A stretch of 64,000 nucleotides of DNA from DASUBV01 sp963725175. Lineage in GTDB: Bacteria > Actinomycetota > Actinomycetes > Streptosporangiales > Streptosporangiaceae. The DNA is taken from assembly GCA_963725175.1 (NCBI GenBank), contig CAVRXH010000006.1, positions 6,634,001-6,698,000 of the forward strand, read 5' to 3'. Below, piece after piece: positions 34,468 through 43,405 of this stretch (positions within the stretch are counted from its first letter, which is position 1; each line of letters starts with the position of its first letter). A program made the position numbers and the translations under genes. Under the pieces are notes generated by a model. It was not told the DNA's origin. It ran no database searches and worked only from the letters and a program-made list of their open reading frames with translations.

Positions 34468-35010
34468 AGCAGTGGGCTCGCCGGGCGTCGCGGACTTCTT
34501 GCTGACGATGGTGCATGCGTCTGGATCGCTGGCTGCATCGCCCGGGAGATCTACCACGCCAGCGGCGCCTTCCAGACAGCCTGGGAAAGGACGCAACCCG
34601 ACAGCCGGGAGATCCCCGCGTCTTTCTGCTCCATGGCACTGCCGCTGATCGACAAGCTGGCCGCTGTTCGCGCTGCCGAGACCGCGCGCTACCTCGTCCG
34701 GACCCTGACCTTCCTCAGCCGGCTGGAGCCGCGGCGGGCGTTCCTCCTCGTCGCCAAGATCACCCGCTCTGGCTCCGGCTACGAATATGAGTCACTGGGC
34801 CAGGACGAAGTACTCAACCTCGTCGACCTCTATCTCGCCCAGCGGCGCAGCATCATCCTCAGCGATCCGGAATGCCTGACTGGCCTCCGGCAGATCTTGG
34901 AGACATTCGTATCCGCCGGTTCCGACCGCGCGATCCGCCGCGTACAGGACCTCTCCGCCCTCTTCACACGATCGCGAGCGACGCTCGACCTGTCTGCTAT
35001 CGCAGCTTGA
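34468..35010 (+). pseudogene. C-terminal fragment of an unknown, probably large protein
   Basis: The frame is open from 34468 after a TGA, but family-like sequence already starts without a start codon: ACVWIAGCIAREIYHASGAF, WERTQPDSREIPASFCSMAL, then LPLIDKLAAVRAAETARYLV, VLNLVDLYLAQRRSIILSDP and LTGLRQILETFVSAGSDRAI. An internal ATG at 34633 would give 125 residues. The helical pattern resembles C-terminal ends of large actinomycete STAND-type or ATPase-containing proteins. It begins about 75 bp after att-like copy 3, as expected if an integration or deletion removed the rest. Confidence 0.45.
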
Positions 35011-35428
35011 CTCCCCTTAATGACAATCCCAGAGTCGACCAGCCGATCGAGTCTGCATCGTTGGACCTATGTTGAGTCTCCTGGGCTAGCGTCATTCTGG
35101 CCGAGCTTACGGTAGAAAGCAGGAAAGTGAGGATCTCAGCAGGATTGCTCCAGCTACTGCGTGTGCGGCTACTGTAAAGCAAACCCCGATGGCCTCACGC
35201 ATCAGCTAACACGCCTCCGCATGACCTGGGAATAGAGCAGTGACCTGGAGGTGCCATGAGGTTGGCGGACTCGTAGGGTCGCCGCGCGCTCCTACGAAGG
35301 TAGCTGATCGCTCAAAATGGTGTATGAGTTATATATAGCGCCGTGGAGCGGTGTATCATCAGTTACCCTGGACCGGACTTCAATGCCCACCCGCACTAGG
35401 CTGGCAGAGCAGCGATAAGGAGCCGGAA
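35011..35428. other. Intergenic region, AT-richer towards its end
   Basis: No gene is recognised. The sequence becomes AT-rich after 35310 (TATGAGTTATATATAGCGCC) just before the AT-rich gene pair, where a promoter would be expected. AAGGAG at 35417-35422 is the ribosome site of the next gene. Confidence 0.4.
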
Positions 35429-36117
35429 GTGTTTCGCTCTAGGCGAATGGACGGAAAGGCCCCGCACTTCCTGGGCGCGGTGGACAATCACCTCAGCCAG
35501 GATAGCAGTCGCGCGGCTGCTATTGAGGAGTTTCGCGCGTTGCGAGACGAAGTCCGAAGTAGGCTCGAGAAACAACAAGAAATTACCAGCTATGCTATCG
35601 CCTTCATGGCGGCAATTGCAGTAGCCGCCTCGTTTCTAAGCCGCGAGAAATCGGGCCTAGAACGCTTGGCTCCTGCTTATCCTCTCATCTCCATTGTACT
35701 ATCAGGGTTTACTCTTATGACTCTAGATCATGATATGAATATTGCCCATATATATAACTATATCGATACAAGGCTTCGTCCGCGGCTCAATTCACAGAGC
35801 AAAGATTCCGAGGATTGGGGATGGAACGAGTATCGGGCTCAGCGGCAACAAGGAGGTGGCTTGAGAAATACCTTCTTCACGGGCCCCTCTCGGCCGGTAA
35901 ATATGCAATGACCCTATTTCCCAATATCGTACTGGCAGGTGTTATCGCGTATTATGCAGTGGTGCACTTCCCTAACTGGTGGATATTCTGGTACTGTATG
36001 CCATCAATAACGGTGCTATGGCCGTTGGCAACTTCCCGATATATTAAGAAACTTTACTTTGAGATGGTGACTGCAGGCAGCGCTGGAAATGTTCCTTCGA
36101 AAGGCCTGCTCTCGTGA
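35429..36117 (+). pseudogene. Four-TM membrane protein, split by a frameshift
   Basis: GTG 35429 after AAGGAG starts FRSRRMDGKAPHFLGAVDN, a helical region and two membrane segments (ITSYAIAFMAAIAVAASFL, PLISIVLSGFTLMTLDHDM), then IYNYIDTRLRPRLNSQSKDS. Near 35845-35860 (CAACAAGGAGGTGG) the likely continuation moves to another frame: RWLEKYLLHGPLSAGKYAM, then two more membrane segments (TLFPNIVLAGVIAYYAVVH, NWWIFWYCMPSITVLWPLA) to the stop at 36117, which overlaps the next start as GTGA. In its own frame the first part ends at 35911. Either a frameshift split one 229-residue protein or there are two overlapping genes; I favour the former. Composition is AT-rich. Confidence 0.55.
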
Positions 36118-37259
36118 CCGAATCTCCGGAATTGGATGTAGTGTTGCTCTATTCGGCCACAGGAAATGGTCATAAGAGTATCGCTCAAGCAATCCATGCA
36201 TCAATTGTCGATATCTCTGATGTCAAGTGCTCGGAAATCGAGGTATTTGATAGTATCAGGCCCCGGTTGATCAAGGGCTGGCCGTCAGCTTATTCCCGGA
36301 TGGCCACTAGATCGGAATGGCTCTACAATATTCTCTTCCATCTCACAGACGTGCGCTGGATTAGCACAAGGATCTCGGACGTCGTATTCGCGCTAGCGAA
36401 GGATCGCATTAGTCAGGTACTACGAAGTAGCCGGCCTGATGTCATCGTGGCAACGGCGCCTTTCGTGGGTAATGTCGCGGCTCGGGCGCGGGAGAAGCTT
36501 CAGCTGAATTTTCGAATTGTGAATGTTGTTTCTGATCTCGTTACGCCACACGCGTCTTGGGCCTGCCTTGAGGCAGATGCCACAGTGGTCTGTAGTTCCT
36601 TTGCAAAGGAGCGCCTACTGAAGGCGGGGATGAAAGAGGAGAAAATTATAGAGACGTCACTTCCAGTTCAGAAAGAATTCCATAGAAGCTCAATAGGGAA
36701 GCGGCAGCACCAACGTGAACTCGGGTTGGAGCCCGGACGTTTTACAATTGTGATATCCGGTGGAAGCCTCGGCGCCGGGCGCGTGCTGCCCTCCGCGATA
36801 GCCTTGAACAAGGAATTCCCTGAGAGCCAGCTGTTGATCGTAGCGGGATATAACAAACGTCTTCGCGATTTGCTTCAATCGCGGTTCGGGGCACAGGACA
36901 GTGTCCATGTATACGGATTTACAGATCAAATGCCGGCACTAGTTGGGGCAAGTGACGTCGTGATCTCAAAGGGTGGCCCATCCTCTATTATGGAGGCACG
37001 TGCTGCACGGCGTCCTGTAATCATATTTGACGAGGTCGGAATACAGGAGAAGGGTAATGGAGACCTGATTGAGAGTCTCGGAGCCGGTTTCCATGCGAGT
37101 TCGGTAAATGATACGGTCGAAATTGTGAAGATTCTGCTGCGCAAGCGTGAAGCTAAAGACGCGGAAAGCCGTCCATATGCTACGGATGGTGCACGCGAGG
37201 TAGCCGAGATTGTCGTCCGGAACTTGCCTCTAGACAACGATGATGTCCGGCGAGCATGA
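36114..37259 (+). CDS. MurG/MGDG-synthase-like glycosyltransferase
   Basis: The 381-residue protein starts at GTG 36114, overlapping the preceding stop. It has the GT-B two-domain layout of GT28 enzymes: N-terminal LLYSATGNGHKSIAQAI (acceptor-side glycine/His motif), PDVIVATAPFVGNVAA and FRIVNVVSDLVTPHASWAC, then a donor domain with FTIVISGGSLGAGRVLP, VYGFTDQMPALVGASDVVIS and KGGPSSIMEARAARRPVII. This is the pattern of diacylglycerol glucosyl/galactosyl transferases (UgtP/MGD-like). It may decorate a lipid with sugar at the membrane, and the membrane protein upstream could be its partner. GC content is far below the surrounding DNA, a strong sign of transfer. Confidence 0.8.
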   Translation: MTESPELDVVLLYSATGNGHKSIAQAIHASIVDISDVKCSEIEVFDSIRPRLIKGWPSAYSRMATRSEWLYNILFHLTDVRWISTRISDVVFALAKDRISQVLRSSRPDVIVATAPFVGNVAARAREKLQLNFRIVNVVSDLVTPHASWACLEADATVVCSSFAKERLLKAGMKEEKIIETSLPVQKEFHRSSIGKRQHQRELGLEPGRFTIVISGGSLGAGRVLPSAIALNKEFPESQLLIVAGYNKRLRDLLQSRFGAQDSVHVYGFTDQMPALVGASDVVISKGGPSSIMEARAARRPVIIFDEVGIQEKGNGDLIESLGAGFHASSVNDTVEIVKILLRKREAKDAESRPYATDGAREVAEIVVRNLPLDNDDVRRA

Positions 37260-37488
37260 CCCATGCTCTCAACTTAACCTGTGCTCTGCTAGAATCCGCG
37301 CATCGGTTCACCTGTTCCTCTCCCCTCGGCGCTCGTGCTTATCCTGCGCTGCTTCAAACTCGCCGCTTGGCACCTGGCTTGAGAAGTAGCCAGGTAAGCT
37401 TCGCATCAGATATGGTATTCGTTGATCACGCTGCGGCGGCCTTCTGCCGTAAGTCGGGCTCCGGCTGATGGCGCTGGCTCGGAGCCTC

Positions 37489-38647
37489 TCAGGCGTCTTG
37501 ATCGAGTGCACGCAAGCCGAGTTCGGCGCGCAGCGTGTCAGGGTGATCAGGTCCGAGCGTTTGGCGGAGGATGCGGACTGCTCGCTCGCGGTAGAGGCGC
37601 ACCTGGCGGCAGTCGCCAAGGTTGTACAGCACCACGCCGAGTATTGTCAGGATCCTTGCCACGTCGGGGTGCTCTGGTCCGTAGCTGCTTTCGACTATGG
37701 CAAGCGCCCGTTCGAGGTGAGTCCGTGCTGCGGGGTAGTCGCCGAGGTTATCCAGAACGTCGCCCAGGTTAGACAGGACCCGCGCCGTTTCGGGATGGGC
37801 CGGCCGAAAACCGACTCCGTTATGGCCAGTGTGTTGTGCAGATAGTTCCGTGCTGAAGCGTAACTGCCGGCTTGGTTTAGCGCCACGCCCAGGGCTCCCA
37901 TCGCCCTGGCAACCTGGGGATGGCGAGGGCCGTACGCGGTCCGGTACATGGCCAGGGCGCGCTGCAGTGCATTGATCGCGGCCGCAGGGTCGCCGCGATT
38001 GGTGAGGGCGATGCCCAGGTCGCGCAGGATGTCGGCGTACTCGGGCTGATCGGCCCCGCGAGTGGCTTCCTCGATCTCCAGTGCTTGCTGAAGTGCGGCG
38101 CTGGCCGCCGCGTAGTCACTGGCGGCGCCCTGGGCAACGGCCAAGTTGTTGAGGGTGATCGCGACAGCCGGGTGCGCGAGGCCGAACGCCGCTGTCTTAA
38201 TGGACAGCGCCCAGCGATGGAGTTCTCGGGCAGCGGCCGGGTCGCCAAGGCGCGTGAGGACAAGGCCGAGGTTGTCCAGGGTCACCCCGACCTCGGGGTC
38301 GCTAGCGCCGTACCCCGCTGCTTGAGGGCAAGGGCGCGTTCGAGCAGGTTCTTCGCGGGGGCCAACTCGGCGCGGCCCGCGAGGTAGGTGGCCATGGCGT
38401 TGAGCAAGTCTCCGCGGTGTTTCCAGCCTGCATCGGCGTATTCGTCAGCCTGGTGGCTGGCTGCGAGGCCGTGCGCTGTTACCATTCCGGCGCGGGTCCA
38501 GTTCTCTGGCTGGTCTGATTCGTCGGGAAGGCCGCCAGGAGTACTTGGACAGCCCTTACGGTCCGATGCGCGCGAGTTCGACTCGATTGCTCCAACATGT
38601 AGATTCAGCACGGGAGCGGGCCAGATGGAGGGCAAGTTGTTCGCCAT
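37489..38647 (-). pseudogene. TPR region of a STAND-type protein, fragmented
   Basis: Tetratricopeptide units of 42 residues are spread over several frames: LLNAMATYLAGRAELAPAKN and LLERALALKQRG (to about 38310), then VTLDNLGLVLTRLGDPAAAR through ITESVFG in the next frame (38285 to about 37830), then ARVLSNLGDVLDNLGDYPAA and VRILRQTLGPDHPDTLRAEL in a third, ending TGA at 37489. Restoring two indels gives a continuous C-terminal TPR domain of about 380 residues as in NB-ARC-TPR proteins. The NB-ARC part is missing upstream, where only short debris remains to about 38774. It is a dead 3' fragment. Confidence 0.7.
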
Positions 38648-38849
38648 GCAGGGTGCACATGCGGAGCAACGGGGACAACTGCTGAACGGAGGTCAAGGGA
38701 TAGCATTCGAGACGCGCATACCATCTCCCGTGGCTGATCAGCTGTACCCTACACGCTGGAAAACTGGACGGCATCGGACCTGCGTTGTACGCGAATTGGG
38801 ATCAGCTCAACCTCATAAACGAATCAATGGATGGTATTCGGGTGTGGCC

Positions 38850-39257
38850 ATGATCGAGGAAATAACAGAACCCGTCGCGAACGCCGTCGTCACCTGGGTG
38901 ACTCCAGAAATGGGGGGGCGTAGTTCTGGACCTCCTCCCAGCGGCCCCGTGTACGCGGCGACATCGGTCTTTGTCCACGGCGGAGACGCTGAAGTTCAAC
39001 CTGGATGGCCTGTGGGGGCTGATCAGCTCAGCATCCTCGTGCAGGCCACCGACACCTTGCCGGGCGGGGCTTGGCTGTGCAAGGTCGATTTCCTTGCCCG
39101 TGATCTCGTCAGGCCATGCATCCACCCTGGTACGGCCATGCTGGTGATGGAAGGGCCAAGGGTTGTCGCCACAGCCGTGATCACTGCTGTAGTCGATCCA
39201 GAGAGGGAGTCAGCGCACGCTGAAGGCTGGCAACTGCAACGCTGGCGTCTCGGCTGA
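38850..39257 (+). CDS. Small beta-barrel protein resembling EF-Tu C-terminal domain
   Basis: The start is placed at ATG 38850 (MIEEITEPVANAVVTW); the frame is open upstream without family-like sequence. The body YAATSVFVHGGDAEVQPGWP, LSILVQATDTLPGGAWLCKV, FLARDLVRPCIHPGTAMLVM and GPRVVATAVITAVVDPERES has the beta pattern of translation-factor domain III proteins, ending with the FLARDLV-P-ixpG...EGP-VVATA pattern also found in small stand-alone actinomycete proteins. There is no GTPase domain. The function is unknown. Its ribosome site is weak. Confidence 0.5.
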   Translation: MIEEITEPVANAVVTWVTPEMGGRSSGPPPSGPVYAATSVFVHGGDAEVQPGWPVGADQLSILVQATDTLPGGAWLCKVDFLARDLVRPCIHPGTAMLVMEGPRVVATAVITAVVDPERESAHAEGWQLQRWRLG

Positions 39258-39410
39258 CTCGACGTTTGCTTCCTTGCCGCAGAAGACACCGCAGACGCCG
39301 GAGCCGAGGCTGGGACGTGCGCCTTCCGTACGCCTCGGTTCGGAGATGGTGATTCGGAGCTTGAAAACGGCCTAAACCCGGCCAATCACGTTGAGGGTGG
39401 CCAGAGTGAG

Positions 39411-39945
39411 CCTAATGAGACTTAGCGGGTCCGCCATCCGGCAGACTCGGCATGTCGTGGCCGTCGGCAGGTGAGCACTTATCTCTCCCGAGCTTGGAGC
39501 CCTGGCGAAAGACCGTGCCCCTGCCGGTGACCGGGAGAGTTGATCGCTGCTGGGATGTCGTGCCCCCCGGATGGGGTGAGCACAGTTTCATTAGGTCGCT
39601 GATGGTTCTCCCGCTGGCTGCTGACCTGTTTCGGCATTGTGGACGGGAGATTTGATGCGGCTGTTCCCGGGCGATGGCTGGGCTGAGGGCCATTACGATG
39701 TGGAGGTGATGGACGGGGCCGGGAAGGTGCTGGCGAAAAGACGGCTGCCCGAGGGCGTGACCGGGATCTCGCAGCTGCACGAGCTGATCGGCCGGCACCT
39801 GAGCGAGGACGCGGATGCGGCGGAGGTGATTGTCGGGATCGAGACCGGCCGCCGCCCGTGGGTGACCGCACTGATCGCCGCTGGCTGCACCGTGTTCCCG
39901 GTCAGCCCGCTGCAGGCGTCGACGTACCGTGCGTGCCGCGGCGGA
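39411..39945 (+). mobile_element. Truncated IS110-family element (5' part only)
   Basis: The leader from about 39411 (CCTAATGAGA, then GGGTCCGCCAT and GTTGATCGCTGCTGGGATGT) and the start of the transposase match the complete IS110 copy at 48400-49884. The transposase fragment (ATG 39655: RLFPGDGWAEGHYDVEVMD, VIVGIETGRRPWVTALIAAG) has the first Asp-Glu region of the DEDD-type RuvC-like domain and breaks at about 39930-39945. The catalytic C-terminal domain is absent. It lies in opposite orientation to the full copy, on the other side of the LysW operon. Confidence 0.8.
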
Positions 39946-40027
39946 GTTGCCCGAGTTCCCCGGAATCGGGCTAAGAATTCATGGCAGCGGGACGGCAGCA
40001 GTAGCACCACGATCAGTCAGAATGTCA

Positions 40028-40054
40028 GGGTCTGTCAAACGTTCCTACAGTCCC
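40028..40054. repeat. 27-bp palindromic relic resembling joined IS ends
   Basis: The sequence starts GGGTCTGTCAAACGTTC and ends ACAGTCCC; the outer GGGTCTGT/ACAGTCCC halves are inverted copies. The same two ends (GGGACTGT and GGGTCTGTCAAACGTTCG) terminate the MITE-like element at 16184-16490. It looks like two ends brought together by deletion of the interior. Confidence 0.45.
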
Positions 40055-40147
40055 TCCTGGGATGATGTCAGGTGAAGGCGGCAACGTCGTCTATGGGGCG
40101 CTGACCGGCTCGCTGCCTGCGACCGACGATTACATGGCTTGATTACG

Positions 40148-40888
40148 TCAGGCTTTCAGCGCGACCGCGGCCAGGTGCTCGTAGAACGGCAGGTGATACG
40201 CCAGGTACCCGGCGAGCACCGGGTTGGCCTCGATTTCGGCCAGGTCGGGCGGCGCGGCACGGACGAACCCGGCCGTCTGGCTTGCGCCCTCGTGCCATCG
40301 AGCGGTGCGGCGCCAAGCTTCCCGCATGCCAGGTTGCCAGGACAGCGCATGCTCGAGAAACGGGATCCCGATCGCCTGGCAATACGCCCTGACCGTTTCG
40401 CGCGGGCGTTCCACTAGGTCGTCGGAATCGATCACGATCGGAGTCCGGCCGGTGGCGGCGGCGACCGCGTCGTAGATCTCGGCCAGCCAGGCAAAGCCGA
40501 TCTCGTCCCTGGCAAGAGCGGGGTGCATCCGGTAATGCGAGGCGATGGCCTCGGCCGGCCGGCGGATCAGGAACGTGTGCACTGTCTCCGTGAGAAAGCC
40601 GCGGTTCGCCAGCAGTCCGGGGTAATGGAAGTCAGTCGTGTCCTTGAAGAACACCGGCCCGGCGTGAGCCAGCTGGCGCAGGGCTGGGATCAGCTCGTCT
40701 TCTGTAGTCACTATTCGGCTATCCACCTCCGCCTCACCGAAGTTCTTGACGTGCGAAAACGGCTCGTGGAGCACGGTGTAGTCACCGCGCGCGGACATCA
40801 TGGCGGCGAATGCCGTGGAACGCGACCTCGGGGCGCTCCACAGCGCGAGGAGCGGCGGCAAGCCGCCCGCGTACTTGTTGTAATTCAC
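40148..40888 (-). CDS. Sulfotransferase-family protein
   Basis: GTG 40888 starts a 246-residue protein. LPPLLALWSAPRSRSTAFAAM is the 5'-phosphosulfate-binding loop of sulfotransferase-family proteins (PRSRSTAF), followed by YTVLHEPFSHV, PVFFKDTTDFHYPGL, HTFLIRRPAEAIASHYRMHP (the 3'-phosphate-binding RxP..S segment) and VIDSDDLVERPRETVRAYCQ. It is divergent from the LysW operon 286 bp away. In vazabitide/azinomycin-type pathways a sulfate on the diaminodihydroxyheptanoate side chain is the leaving group for aziridine closure. This enzyme could add it; that role is inferred from context. Confidence 0.75.
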   Translation of the reverse strand: MNYNKYAGGLPPLLALWSAPRSRSTAFAAMMSARGDYTVLHEPFSHVKNFGEAEVDSRIVTTEDELIPALRQLAHAGPVFFKDTTDFHYPGLLANRGFLTETVHTFLIRRPAEAIASHYRMHPALARDEIGFAWLAEIYDAVAAATGRTPIVIDSDDLVERPRETVRAYCQAIGIPFLEHALSWQPGMREAWRRTARWHEGASQTAGFVRAAPPDLAEIEANPVLAGYLAYHLPFYEHLAAVALKA

Positions 40889-41174
40889 CCTGCCCCCACT
40901 GGCTGGATCTCACCGGCATGGCCGCCGGACGCGCCAAACGTAAGCGTCGGCCAGCCACCGGACAACCAGCGGACGGCGTAATCATCGGGTGCAGTGCGCG
41001 GCCGTTTTCTAAGCATGGTGCTGGTGCGGCCAGTCCCAGCTCAGCAGAACCTGGCTCCGTCGGGTACCCATGCTGTGGATGGCGGTGCCGCGGACCCGTC
41101 TTACCTTCATGAAGGCACCAGCAGTCAGTCAGCGCCGCCGGTGACATGACAAGGGTCAGGAGTGGTGGACCAAA

Positions 41175-42548
41175 ATGGCGAATGCCCCGACTGCCCAGAC
41201 GAAGCCGGCTCAGCCGATAGGCACGGGCCAGGCCGGGACGGTCGGCGGAGCGCGCGCGAATCCCGGGGATCGGCTGGCCATGTTCGGCGGACCCCGGGCG
41301 GTACCGGACTCGCTGCCGGATACTAGCTGGCCGGTCATTACCGACGAGGACCGGACGGCCGTGCTGGACGCCTTGGCAGGCCCGCTGGTGTCTGACAGCG
41401 ACCGGGCAACCCCGGTCAGCAAGCTGGAGGAGCACTGGGCACAGCGGTGCGGCGTCCAGTACTGCGTTGCCACCTGTAACGGCACCGCGGCGCTGGCGCT
41501 GTCCCTGGCGGCAATCGGCATCGGACCTGGTGACGAGGTCATCGTCCCCGCTCTGTCCATGATCGCGAGCGGCCTGGCACCGCTGCATCAGATGGCGGTC
41601 CCGGTGTTCGCCGACATTGACCCGGTCACGTTCAACCTGGACCCGGCGTCGGTCGAGGCGGCCGTCACTTCCCGTACCGCCGCGATCCTGCCGGTCCACC
41701 TGCATGGGCAGCCCGCGGACATGGACGCGCTTCGCGCGATCGCCGCCCGGCACAAGCTCGCCGTAGTTGAGGATGGCGCGCAGGCTCACGGCGCGACCTA
41801 TCACGGTGTCCCGGTCGGCGGTATCGGCGATGTCACCGCGTTCAGTCTTCAATACACCAAGACCCTGCCGACCTGCGGCGAGGGCGGCCTGCTGACAACC
41901 AACGACCAGGCGGTGGCGGCCAAGGCCCGGATGAGCCGGGAGTTTGGTGAAGACATCCAGCCTGGTCAGCCCCGTGATTACGTCTCCTATCGGCTCGGCT
42001 GGAACGCCAAGCTGAGCTGCGTCCAGGCCGCCTTCACGCTGTCCCAGCTCGGCCGGTTCGACGACTACACCAGCCGCCGCCGGGCCAACGTGGAAGCCTT
42101 TCTGCGACGGCTGCGCGCGCTGCCGGGGATTCTCGTCCCCGTTCCCTTGCCCGACACCGAGCACGCCTGGTACATGCTGCGTTTCCGGCTCGACCCGGAG
42201 GCGGCTGGGCTGCCCGGCATCCGGCCGGGTGCCTTCCGCGCCGCAGTGCGAAGACTGCTGCGGGCCGAGGGGGTCCCGGTGTCCCGCTATCAGCTGCTGA
42301 CCCTGCCGCAGCAGCGCGTTTTCACCGACCGGGAGGGATTCGGGCACGGTTACCCGTGGGCCGCAGGCAGTCCTGGCCCAGGCCAGGACTGCCCCGTAGC
42401 GGAAGCCGTCATAGACGACTCGCTCACCATCCAGAAGCGGCACCTGAGCCCTGGCGCCGGCCCCGTGCTCATGCGCTACGCGGACGCGTTCGAGAAGGTC
42501 TGGAGCCAGCTTGACGTGGCCGCCCGGCTCGCCGAGGCCGGTCAATGA
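41175..42548 (+). CDS. DegT/DnrJ/EryC1/StrS-type PLP aminotransferase
   Basis: The 457-residue protein is the first gene of the operon (ATG 41175, AGGAG upstream). Fold-type I motifs are ATCNGTAALALSLAAIGIGP (PLP-phosphate loop), DEVIVPALSMIASGLAPLHQ, LAVVEDGAQAHGATY (Asp binding the pyridine N) and SLQYTKTLPTCGEGG, whose Lys should carry PLP. In amino-group-carrier pathways for 2,6-diamino-5,7-dihydroxyheptanoate an enzyme of this family aminates the C6 ketone made by the transketolase while the chain is still on LysW. The stop overlaps the next start (ATGA). The 35-residue N-terminal extension is low in complexity. Confidence 0.85.
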   Translation: MANAPTAQTKPAQPIGTGQAGTVGGARANPGDRLAMFGGPRAVPDSLPDTSWPVITDEDRTAVLDALAGPLVSDSDRATPVSKLEEHWAQRCGVQYCVATCNGTAALALSLAAIGIGPGDEVIVPALSMIASGLAPLHQMAVPVFADIDPVTFNLDPASVEAAVTSRTAAILPVHLHGQPADMDALRAIAARHKLAVVEDGAQAHGATYHGVPVGGIGDVTAFSLQYTKTLPTCGEGGLLTTNDQAVAAKARMSREFGEDIQPGQPRDYVSYRLGWNAKLSCVQAAFTLSQLGRFDDYTSRRRANVEAFLRRLRALPGILVPVPLPDTEHAWYMLRFRLDPEAAGLPGIRPGAFRAAVRRLLRAEGVPVSRYQLLTLPQQRVFTDREGFGHGYPWAAGSPGPGQDCPVAEAVIDDSLTIQKRHLSPGAGPVLMRYADAFEKVWSQLDVAARLAEAGQ

Positions 42549-43405
42549 CTGCCGCGGGCCCGGTGCTGGCGGAGCCGGAGGCGGAGCGGCTCCGCGCGGT
42601 AGCCGACCGGATCCGGCTGCACGTGGTGGACATGTGCGCCGGGATCGAGGGCGGGCACCTGGGCGGTTCGCTGTCGATCGTCGACATTCTCACCGTCCTC
42701 TATTTCAGCGTGCTGCGAGTTGACCCCGTTCGTCCGGACCAGCCCGGCCGTGACGTGTGCGTGCTCAGCAAGGGGCACGGCGCCGTGGCGCTGTACGCCG
42801 CGCTCGCGGAGCGCGGCTACCTGCCGGTCGCGGAACTGGCCAGCTACGGCCAGCCCGGCAGCAGGCTGATGGGGCACCCGGTGCGCGCGGTTCCCGGTGT
42901 AGAGATGCCCACCGGGTCACTGGGACACGGGCTCGCCCTCGGCCTCGGCTTCGCCCTTGCCGCCCGGCTTGCCGAAACAGGACAGCGGACCTTCGTCATC
43001 ACCGGCGACGGCGAACTGCAGGAGGGTTCCTGCTGGGAGGCGGCCGGCTGCGCCGCGGCGCAGCACGCCGACGGGCTGGTAGCGGTCGTGGACCGCAACG
43101 GCCTCCAGCTCACCGGGCCTACCGAGGACATCTCCCCGCTTGAGCCGCTAGCAAGCCGCTGGCGCGCCTTTGGCTGGGCGGTACGGGAAGTGGACGGTCA
43201 CGACCGGGTCGCCCTGACGCGAGTGCTCGGCTCGGCGCCGTGGGAGCCGGGGCGCCCGAGCGTGGTGCTGGCCCGGACCGAGAAGGGACACGGCATCCCG
43301 TTCCTCGCCGGGCGGCCGCAGAGTCACTACGCCACCTTGCGCGAGCGGCAGCATGCTCGGTCCAGGGCCGCGCTGGCCGCGTTCATCCGCAGGCAGCAGT
43401 CGTGA
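42545..43405 (+). CDS. Transketolase, N-terminal (TPP-binding) subunit
   Basis: ATG 42545 overlaps the aminotransferase stop. The 286-residue protein equals the N-terminal half of transketolase: IEGGHLGGSLSIVDILTVLY, VLSKGHGAVALYAALAERG, TGSLGHGLALGLGFALAARL and the thiamine-diphosphate motif VITGDGELQEGSCWEAA, then VAVVDRNGLQLTG. Split transketolases are common. In LysW-type secondary pathways the split enzyme transfers a two-carbon ketol unit to the LysW-bound glutamate semialdehyde. It needs the next gene product as its second subunit. Confidence 0.9.
   Translation: MTAAGPVLAEPEAERLRAVADRIRLHVVDMCAGIEGGHLGGSLSIVDILTVLYFSVLRVDPVRPDQPGRDVCVLSKGHGAVALYAALAERGYLPVAELASYGQPGSRLMGHPVRAVPGVEMPTGSLGHGLALGLGFALAARLAETGQRTFVITGDGELQEGSCWEAAGCAAAQHADGLVAVVDRNGLQLTGPTEDISPLEPLASRWRAFGWAVREVDGHDRVALTRVLGSAPWEPGRPSVVLARTEKGHGIPFLAGRPQSHYATLRERQHARSRAALAAFIRRQQS

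Noticed and set aside
40782..42545. 587-codon minus-strand open frame opposite the aminotransferase gene
   Set aside because: It is antisense to a gene with clear fold-type I motifs; its translation is Arg/Gly/Gln-rich without any recognisable domain, a usual artefact of GC-rich DNA.
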